Both the position numbers and the translations under genes were made by a program. From assembly GCA_035416745.1 (NCBI GenBank), contig DAOLNV010000017.1:47114-59289 (forward strand): a DNA stretch of 12,176 bases, read 5' to 3'. The notes beneath the pieces were generated by a model, which saw only the letters and a program-made list of their open reading frames with translations, searched no databases and was not told the origin of the DNA. Each line of letters begins with the position of its first letter. The stretch's first letter is position 1. The stretch is from Candidatus Hydrogenedentota bacterium. Its GTDB lineage: Bacteria; Hydrogenedentota; Hydrogenedentia; Hydrogenedentales; SLHB01. Below are positions 7,586 to 12,176 of this stretch, one piece after another.

Positions 7586-7859
7586 GCTTTGCGAAGCGGA
7601 ACAGAGAGGTGTTCAAGGCTCCGGGTGGCCGTGGCGTGGCGCGCCGGCCTGATTGGGAGGATGGAGAGGCGGCCTGTGAGGAGGTGTCGGCCCTCGGAAT
7701 ACGCGCCGAAGAAGCCGGACTGCTTGCCAAGGCCCCGAATCGCGAGTGTGAAGGCCATGCTGCACGTGCAGAAGGCACGCAGGGTGGCGCGGCGGAGGCC
7801 GTCCCCGCTCGCTGTGTCACGACGGCTTCAAATAAGGGCGTTTGGCGTAAGGACTTCCG

Positions 7860-7888
7860 TTGACAAGAGATTACCCTGGGTCTAGAAT
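7860..7888 (+). promoter_or_regulatory. Near-consensus sigma70 promoter of the zinc-ribbon/TPR operon
   Basis: TTGACA (7860-7865) is a perfect -35 element. TAGAAT (7883-7888) follows after exactly 17 bp and has a single mismatch in the -10. The expected transcript start is near 7895, giving a leader of about 65 nt before the 56-residue gene. An imperfect inverted repeat, CTGGG (7876-7880) and CCCAG (7892-7896), is centred on the -10 and may be an operator. This is by far the best promoter match in the window. Confidence 0.72.
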
Positions 7889-7944
7889 GAGCCCAGAAGA
7901 CAGGAAGCGCCTTCCTCTGAATGCTCGATAAAGGGAGACCAGAC

Positions 7945-7949
7945 GGAGG
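7945..7949 (+). promoter_or_regulatory. Shine-Dalgarno of the 56-residue gene
   Basis: A full GGAGG lies 11 nt before ATG 7961. It supports translation of an open frame that length filters would discard. Confidence 0.65.
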
Positions 7950-7960
7950 CTTCCAGGCAG

Positions 7961-8131
7961 ATGTCGGCCACGATGTATGTAACAATCATGTTGGCTATCA
8001 TCGCCGTGTGCACGCTGGTGAGTGTGCCGCCTCTGTTTTTTAGAAAATGCCGCGCGTGCGGCACGCGGAATTTTCTGGAAGCCCGAAAATGCAGAGCCTG
8101 TGAGGCTCCGTTGCCGGACGACCGGCCGTAG
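7961..8131 (+). CDS. Small membrane protein with a CxxC-x10-CxxC zinc knuckle (56 residues)
   Basis: The frame begins MSATMYVTIMLAIIAVCTLV, one membrane segment (about residues 5-27). It is followed by basic RK and a four-cysteine knuckle with Cys30, Cys33, Cys44 and Cys47 (CRACGT...KCRACEA), and ends in an acidic/Pro tail. The basic residues after the membrane segment place the zinc knuckle on the cytoplasmic side. Support for it being real: a full GGAGG site 11 nt upstream, a near-consensus promoter ending about 70 nt upstream, and a cysteine pattern too regular for chance. It lies 50 bp before another zinc-ribbon membrane protein in the same direction. The knuckle resembles those of that neighbour, so the two may share a partner or role. 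No family is recognised and the function is unknown; a structural Zn site is inferred from the cysteines. Confidence 0.7.
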   Translation: MSATMYVTIMLAIIAVCTLVSVPPLFFRKCRACGTRNFLEARKCRACEAPLPDDRP

Positions 8132-8150
8132 GGCCCGGGGTCCTGGAAAA

Positions 8151-8164
8151 CGGCGCATCCGCCG
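8151..8164 (+). other. Short stem-loop before the TPR gene's ribosome site
   Basis: CGGCG-CATC-CGCCG gives a 5-bp stem with a 4-base loop, ending 6 nt before the GGAGGAG site of the next gene. It may tune translation or RNA stability between the two zinc-ribbon genes. Confidence 0.3.
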
Positions 8165-8170
8165 GTGCAA

Positions 8171-8177
8171 GGAGGAG
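8171..8177 (+). promoter_or_regulatory. Shine-Dalgarno that selects the GTG start of the TPR gene
   Basis: GGAGGAG; its GGAGG core ends 6 nt before GTG 8182. The alternative ATGs at 8194 and 8197 are 18 nt or more from the core, so GTG is the better start. Confidence 0.7.
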
Positions 8178-8181
8178 TATC

Positions 8182-9768
8182 GTGGCATCATCGATGATGA
8201 ATTGCCCCTACTGCGGAAAACTGACCGACCCGCGCCTGGACAATTGCGTGCACTGCGGAGGTTTCCTGCGCAAGAAGGCGAGTCCGGGCCAGCGGCGCAG
8301 CAGCGGGGAAAAAGAGACCTGTCCGACATGCGGCGCGTTGGTGCAGGGCGGGGACATCATTTGCGTGGCGTGCGGAACGAATCTGCTGACGGGCCAGCGG
8401 ATCACCGAAGAACAGCCCGCCCCGGCCAAGAAGGCTGCAAGACGGCCGTTTGCGCTGCCGTCGGTGAGTCTTAAATGGGTTGCGATTGCCACGCTGGGTT
8501 TCCTGATTGCGGTAATCCTCCTTTTTGTGTTGCTGTTAATCCTGAAGCGCGACCCGAAGCAAGCCGCCCTCGATGAATACAATAAGGGGAACGCGGCGCA
8601 AGCGATCAAGATCTTGAACGATTATCTCGAATCCGTTCCAGATTCGGTTGACGCGCACCAGGCCTTGGCGTGGATGCACTGGGAGAACGCGAATTATGCC
8701 GACGCGGCCCGCGAGCTGGCCAGCGTGGTGCGTCTGGACCCGGCCCGCCGGGATGCTCATATGGGCTTGGCTCTGAGTTGGGCAAAGGCCGGCAGCGACG
8801 AGGGGCGGCAGCGGGCCATCGCCGCCCTGGAAAACATGGTAAAGGAGTTTCCGGCCGACCGGGATGCGTGGTTTCTCTTGGCGCTGCTCCGGGGCAAACA
8901 GGGCAACATAGCTGGGCAGGTCGAGGCGTTGCGCGAAGTGGCGCTGGGAGGAGGACCCACGGCGCTGGCGGCACGCCAGCTGCTGTCCGTGGGTACGGCC
9001 AGGCAGGGTTATGTGGAGGCGGCCCGGCAGACGATCCAGCAAGTGTTGCAGGAAGCCCCCAACGATGGCGGCGTTCTGGCTACGGCGGGCATTCTGGCTT
9101 CTGAACAGGGCGATATGGCCGGCGCAACCGAGTACTTGCGGTCGGCGGTGAACAATGGAACCGGATTCGACGAAGATGCGTTGACGCTGCTGGGGATACT
9201 GCTGGTTTCCCAAGGGCAATTCAGCGATGCCCGGGACTACCTGGCGCGGGCGCAGGCCATCAACGAGTCCAACCCGCGGGCACGGCTTTTTCTCGCGGTC
9301 TGCCAGCGCGAACAAGGGTTGTATGAAGAGGCGATACAGGAACTGGACCCGCTGGTGAAGGCGTCGGGGCCTCTGGCGGCCCAAGCTGCGGTAGAGTTGG
9401 GGCGGACGTATCTGGCGATGGACGACCCCGCCCGAGCCACGCAAAGCCTGACGCAGGCGGTCCAGTTGGGCGCATCCGATGCGGCGCTGTACACCCTTCA
9501 AGCGCGCGCGTATGCGCGGGCTGGGGAAGATGTCGCCGCGCGCGATGCGTTTCGCAAGGCCATTCAGGCGGATACGAAGTATGCCCCGGCGCATCTCGAA
9601 TTTGGGTTGTATTTTCTGGAAACGGGCAACCCTGCCGAGGCCGTGGGCAGGTTCGAGCGTTATCTGGAACTCACCGATCCTGCGTCCAAAGATACGCGCG
9701 CCGAGGAGGTGCGAACGTTGTTGACTCAGCTCAAGGAATCGCTCAAAGCAACGGAAGGTGCTACATAA
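8182..9768 (+). CDS. Double zinc-ribbon, single-pass membrane protein with periplasmic TPR domain
   Basis: 528 residues from a GTG start. Two zinc ribbons open the protein: Cys8/Cys11 with Cys22/Cys25 (CPYC...CVHC), and Cys47/Cys50 with Cys61/Cys64 (CPTC...CVACGTNLLTG). A basic linker (KKAARR) follows, then one membrane helix (about 98-121). The rest, from about residue 127 to 515, is a series of TPR repeats with Ala/Gly/Leu/Tyr at helix-packing positions (for example DYLESVPDSVDAHQALAWMH, LARAQAINESNPRARLFLAV, AVGRFERYLELTDP). The heavier positive charge before the helix predicts zinc ribbons in the cytoplasm and TPRs in the periplasm. TPR domains are usually protein-binding scaffolds. It lies 50 bp after the small zinc-knuckle gene and 18 bp before the secreted gene, so co-transcription is likely. 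The architecture is clear; the partner and role are unknown. Confidence 0.88.
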   Translation: MASSMMNCPYCGKLTDPRLDNCVHCGGFLRKKASPGQRRSSGEKETCPTCGALVQGGDIICVACGTNLLTGQRITEEQPAPAKKAARRPFALPSVSLKWVAIATLGFLIAVILLFVLLLILKRDPKQAALDEYNKGNAAQAIKILNDYLESVPDSVDAHQALAWMHWENANYADAARELASVVRLDPARRDAHMGLALSWAKAGSDEGRQRAIAALENMVKEFPADRDAWFLLALLRGKQGNIAGQVEALREVALGGGPTALAARQLLSVGTARQGYVEAARQTIQQVLQEAPNDGGVLATAGILASEQGDMAGATEYLRSAVNNGTGFDEDALTLLGILLVSQGQFSDARDYLARAQAINESNPRARLFLAVCQREQGLYEEAIQELDPLVKASGPLAAQAAVELGRTYLAMDDPARATQSLTQAVQLGASDAALYTLQARAYARAGEDVAARDAFRKAIQADTKYAPAHLEFGLYFLETGNPAEAVGRFERYLELTDPASKDTRAEEVRTLLTQLKESLKATEGAT

Positions 9769-9773
9769 ACCGC

Positions 9774-9777
9774 GAGG
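9774..9777 (+). promoter_or_regulatory. Ribosome site that decides the start of the secreted protein
   Basis: GAGG (within GAGGAAA) lies 9 nt before ATG 9787 but only 3 nt before the in-frame GTG 9781, so ATG is preferred. That start gives a signal peptide beginning MRKS. Confidence 0.6.
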
Positions 9778-9786
9778 AAAGTGCCG

Positions 9787-11232
9787 ATGCGGAAAAGTGC
9801 GTTAGGCTTGGCGGTGATGGGGCTGTTGTGGGCTTCCCTGCCCGCAGGCGCGTGGGGGCCCCAGTCGCAAATCGCGATTGTAACTACAGCGGGACGCATG
9901 TTGTCCAAAGAGGGCGTGGCGCCACTATCGAAGCTGGAAAAGGAAATCCGTCAAGGAGCTTCCCTCACCTCTGGGGAACTCGAACGTATCATCCCTTCCG
10001 CGGACACCGAGCCGGTGCGGTCCATCCTCACCCAGGTTCAACTGCTTCAAACAGTGCGCGAGGCGGGGGTGGACCCTTATTTTGCCTTCCGGCTGGGCGC
10101 GGTGGGGAAGGTGGCCGCGAATGTGACCGCGCCGATGCAGGCCGCCGGTCCCGTTTACAGCAAGATGTATTACGACGATGTGGATCAGAACATTACAGAG
10201 ACGGCACTGGACCTCCAGACGCGGGTAATGGTGGATTCAGCGGAGTATTTCGCGAGGCTCGCGACGGAGCTCGAGGCGCGCCGGACCATGCTCGAGCGCG
10301 ATTACAAGTCGGGGCTGGGGTTCGACGGCGTAGCGAAATCAACCTATGGCAAAGACATCAGCCGCTCCATCAATGCCGTGGGCGACGTCTGGTACACCGT
10401 GCTTCAGCGGCGTGGCGTCGCGGCAGGCGTATCGCAAGAACAGAAGCGCAGCTACGTGCTTCGCGCCATGGCCTTTTACATTGACCGCGGCAACCCGGGC
10501 GAAGTCGATGCTGCCCATAAACGGTTCGGGGTGCTGGACGTATATACCGGCGACGTCATGAAAGAGATCGGCGATATGATGTATGAAGCCGGTATGCGTG
10601 AGCGCGCCGTGACAGAGTACCTTGCGGTCTTGGAAAAGGAGCCGGAGCGCAAGGACGTGGTTCGACGGATTGCCGACTATTACATCGACCTTGCGGATGA
10701 GGAATTGAAGCAGGAACGCCTCGAGACGGCTCGCGATTATTACGCCCGGGCGCTTGAGGTGGACCCCCTGCATCCCTTCGCGGAAGCCAAGCGCCTGACG
10801 GCGGAGAAGCTGATTCGGGAGCGGGATGCCCGGTTGGCCGCGGCGCGGGACGCCATCGGCAAGGCAAAAGAACTCGAAGAGCTTGCCGAAGTGAAGGCAT
10901 CGACAAAACAGTATGCCGAAGCCATTACCCAGTTGCGCACCGCGCTTGAACTGTATCGCGGCGTCACGACGGAGTTCGTGGTCGAGAAGCGGGCCGCCCA
11001 GACCGGCATCAACACCGTGACGGCCCGGTTGCGGGAAATGCAGTCCAGTCTGCAACAGAGCGCGCTGGCCCTCAGCGGAGCGGGCAGCAGCGTAGACGCC
11101 AGCCGCCTGGCAGGCAGCGAAGGCGCCCGGCAGCGCGAGGCGATATACGAGCGCATGCTGGACGACGCATACCAGAAAGAAGTCGAACGTCTCCTGCCTC
11201 AAGTCGATTTGCGCATACAGAAGAACGATTGA
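9787..11232 (+). CDS. Secreted protein resembling a degenerate Zn-phospholipase C / S1-P1 nuclease, with TPR-like C-terminal half
   Basis: 481 residues. The signal peptide (MRKSALGLAVMGLLWASLPA) ends at AGA, leaving Trp23 as the mature N-terminus. In phospholipase C and S1/P1 nucleases the N-terminal Trp binds zinc. The next ligand, His six positions on (W1, H6 in P1), is here Gln28 in WGPQSQIAIV. The H-x3-D-x5-H ligand block inside LxxxxHxxxDxxxPxH appears as LGAVGKVAANVTAPMQ, with Lys108, Asn112 and Gln118 at matching spacing. The later H-x3-E pair may be Lys126 and Asp130. No histidine occurs before residue 244. I therefore infer an inactive relative; the motif match is by eye. Residues about 256-345 look TPR-like (YEAGMRERAVTEYLAVLEKE, then ARDYYARALEVDPLHPFAEA), and the C-terminal part is charged and helical. 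It lies 18 bp after the TPR gene and is probably the last gene of that operon. Confidence 0.75.
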   Translation: MRKSALGLAVMGLLWASLPAGAWGPQSQIAIVTTAGRMLSKEGVAPLSKLEKEIRQGASLTSGELERIIPSADTEPVRSILTQVQLLQTVREAGVDPYFAFRLGAVGKVAANVTAPMQAAGPVYSKMYYDDVDQNITETALDLQTRVMVDSAEYFARLATELEARRTMLERDYKSGLGFDGVAKSTYGKDISRSINAVGDVWYTVLQRRGVAAGVSQEQKRSYVLRAMAFYIDRGNPGEVDAAHKRFGVLDVYTGDVMKEIGDMMYEAGMRERAVTEYLAVLEKEPERKDVVRRIADYYIDLADEELKQERLETARDYYARALEVDPLHPFAEAKRLTAEKLIRERDARLAAARDAIGKAKELEELAEVKASTKQYAEAITQLRTALELYRGVTTEFVVEKRAAQTGINTVTARLREMQSSLQQSALALSGAGSSVDASRLAGSEGARQREAIYERMLDDAYQKEVERLLPQVDLRIQKND

Positions 11233-11267
11233 GTACCGCAAGAGGATTTCCGGCACGACTCGTTAGA

Positions 11268-11291
11268 GAGGCAAGCCTGCGCAGGTGCCTC
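11268..11291 (+). terminator. Stem-loop after the secreted-protein gene, possible terminator
   Basis: GAGGCA-AG-CCT-GCGC-AGG-TGCCTC folds into a 9-bp stem with a 2-base bulge and 4-base loop, about 36 bp after the stop codon. No T-run follows, so it may be an RNA-end stabiliser or a Rho-assisted site rather than an intrinsic terminator. Confidence 0.35.
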
Positions 11292-11436
11292 ACGTTCAGA
11301 ATGGGATTCATGAGACCTGTGCGAGCTGTGGGCCGCAGAACTCTCATTCGCGCTGCGGGCACCGCATCAAAAGCCGCGATTGTTCAAGACGTTGGCATGA
11401 ATTCGTTCATGGGACGCATGGACCTTCGGGTTTGAG

Positions 11437-11454
11437 CGCGGCGCAGCCGCCGCG
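11437..11454. terminator. GC hairpin between convergent genes, possible bidirectional terminator
   Basis: CGCGGCG-CAGC-CGCCGCG is a perfect 7-bp stem with a 4-base loop, about 65 bp after the stop of the minus-strand gene and about 205 bp after the plus-strand stop. T-runs are absent on both sides, so intrinsic termination is uncertain. Confidence 0.35.
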
Positions 11455-11519
11455 AATCGCAGTGCCGACACCCGGCGAGGCCAAGTACGCGATTCCTTTG
11501 ACTCGGCGGGGTTGGTGGC

Positions 11520-12176
11520 TCAGTTCGCGGGCACGAGCAGGGCCTCGCGCACAGGAGCCAACAGCGGGGGGATGCCCCGCAGGTCCACGGAATGATCTTC
11601 CCATGATTGAACCGACGGCTTGGCCAGGCGCAAGGTCCATGCGGCGCCCGGGCTGGGTTCGGGGAGTTCGACTTCCAACGGATGCATTGCCACCACGTTG
11701 TCGGCGTCCTGGACAGCCTTGCCCTCGGGATCGATCAGCGCAGCGCGGATGGCTTCGCCCGAGCCTTCGCCGGCAACGTGCACGGCGAACTCGGTGGTTC
11801 CAGCGGGCACCCAGAAGACGTAATCGCCGGGCGCATGAATGAGGTCGATGCGGCGGCCCTCGCCAAGCAGATTCACGGGGTGAGAGCTGCGTGTCAGCGC
11901 AATGCGGTTCTGGCCGGCGTCGGCGGTGATGCGGTAGAGGCCCGTGGCGGGGGCGGTGAACGCGATTTCGGTCTCGGCCTCGAACGCGGCTTCGGCACGG
12001 TGAGCCTCTTCTCCGGAAGGCCCTTGGACGAGGACCGGGCTCGTATTGCCGCCATACCCGCCAACTTTCTGATAGCTCAGCGCGAAGCGCACTTCGTCGC
12101 CCTCGGAGGCGTAAAGTGCGAACCGCGCGCCTCCGCGCAATTGCGCGTATCCAAAGCCGTACCCCGCGCTCGGCGG
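11520..12176 (-). CDS. C-terminal part of a beta-rich, probably secreted protein (start outside window)
   Basis: 218 residues are visible. The frame is open through the right edge (PPSAGYGFGYAQLRGG...), so the start is beyond the window; a TTG at 12140 is just an internal Leu codon. Short alternating strands suggest two or more beta-sandwich modules: RFALYASEGDEVRFALSY, then EIAFTAPATGLYRITADAG, then RIDLIHAPGDYVFWVPAG, and a last one ending TLRLAKP. The 'F.AP.TGLYRI.A' and 'GDYVFWVPAGTTEFAVHV' patterns resemble the pre-peptidase C-terminal (PPC) type of accessory domain attached to secreted hydrolases. No cysteines, membrane segment or sorting signal is visible at the C-terminus (ends LLVPAN). 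Catalytic domains, if any, lie outside. Function is unknown; a carbohydrate-active or protease context is only a guess. Confidence 0.75.
   Translation of the reverse strand, partial: PPSAGYGFGYAQLRGGARFALYASEGDEVRFALSYQKVGGYGGNTSPVLVQGPSGEEAHRAEAAFEAETEIAFTAPATGLYRITADAGQNRIALTRSSHPVNLLGEGRRIDLIHAPGDYVFWVPAGTTEFAVHVAGEGSGEAIRAALIDPEGKAVQDADNVVAMHPLEVELPEPSPGAAWTLRLAKPSVQSWEDHSVDLRGIPPLLAPVREALLVPAN

Larger units (their letters stand above)
7389..7859. other. Long non-coding stretch between the AsmA-like gene and the zinc-ribbon operon
   Basis: About 470 bp before the strong promoter, with no convincing gene. Open frames here read as arginine-rich or low-complexity protein and lack well-placed ribosome sites. 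The stretch holds a GNRA-type hairpin (7413-7428), a 12-bp palindrome CCGGCGCGCCGG (7519-7530) with a second GGCGCGCCGG further right, weak promoter-like pairs on both strands, and a GCTT-TGCG-AAGC mini-hairpin near 7590. It could carry regulatory sites or an unrecognised RNA; I recognise no known RNA family. Confidence 0.5.
11233..11519. other. Convergent intergenic region with two stem-loops
   Basis: 287 bp between two converging genes. Besides the two hairpins listed separately I see no convincing gene. Short open frames across it are basic or low in complexity and lack ribosome sites. The middle part (11290-11430) has a few loosely repeated CATGGGA/CATGGAC-like words but no clear repeat unit. 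Confidence 0.5.

Noticed and set aside
7576..7863. 95-codon plus-strand frame in the long intergenic region
   Set aside because: Its GTG start sits inside the promoter-like pair, later starts have ribosome sites at zero spacing, and the sequence is low in complexity.
7370..7885. 171-codon plus-strand frame across the same region
   Set aside because: Extremely Arg/Pro-rich, overlaps the AsmA-like start and the operon promoter.
7389..7960. Known riboswitch, 6S, SRP or tmRNA-like RNA
   Set aside because: I looked for the usual core motifs and found none.
7389..7985. AsmA-like gene starting 199 codons further upstream
   Set aside because: The upstream part is Ser/Ala/Arg/Pro-rich without features, would cover the strong promoter and the small zinc-knuckle gene, and puts the membrane anchor in the middle of the protein.
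11229..11435. 68-codon basic frame after the secreted-protein gene
   Set aside because: Starts with TTG overlapping the previous stop, has no ribosome site, and contains the stem-loop at 11268-11291.
1..12176. CRISPR array, tRNA, rRNA, transposase or integrase, attachment site
   Set aside because: No regularly spaced repeats, no cloverleaf, and no mobile-element gene or terminal inverted repeats seen.

Overview
This is a GC-rich bacterial window with tightly packed genes, SD-led ATG and GTG starts, and only one long non-coding stretch. An AsmA-like protein points to a diderm (two-membrane) cell. Zinc-ribbon/TPR membrane proteins with a CGTNLLTG-type knuckle, plus a secreted GH29 fucosidase, fit an uncultured polysaccharide-degrading lineage of the Planctomycetes/Verrucomicrobia/Hydrogenedentota kind. 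That placement is inferred from gene style only; no rRNA or marker gene is present.

Layout. Positions 1-1155 (+) hold the 3' part of an MFS transporter, whose start lies outside the window. Convergent to it, 1165-2262 (-) encodes an extended SDR of the thioester-reductase/male-sterility type. A 156-bp divergent gap, with a plausible promoter for the SDR, separates it from 2419-3765 (+), a secreted alpha-L-fucosidase (GH29). Convergent to that, 3849-7388 (-) is a 1179-residue AsmA-like inner-membrane-anchored protein.

The 572-bp gap 7389-7960 lies between the AsmA gene and a rightward gene set. It contains a near-consensus sigma70-type promoter (TTGACA-N17-TAGAAT, 7860-7888), other weaker promoter-like pairs, and palindromes. 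The rightward set is: (i) a 56-residue protein with one membrane segment and a CxxC/CxxC zinc knuckle (7961-8131), below usual length cut-offs; (ii) a 528-residue protein with two zinc ribbons, one membrane segment and a long TPR domain (8182-9768); (iii) a 481-residue secreted protein (9787-11232). The third looks like a Zn-dependent phospholipase C / S1-P1 nuclease fold whose metal ligands are replaced position by position (H to Q, H to K, D to N, H to Q), while the N-terminal Trp after the signal peptide is kept. Spacing and common direction suggest one operon, with zinc ribbons in the cytoplasm, TPRs on the periplasmic side, and a secreted likely pseudoenzyme as possible partner.

The right edge (11520-12176, -) holds the C-terminal 218 residues of a beta-rich, probably secreted protein that runs off the window. 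The most interesting material is the zinc-ribbon/TPR/degenerate-phospholipase operon at 7860-11232.
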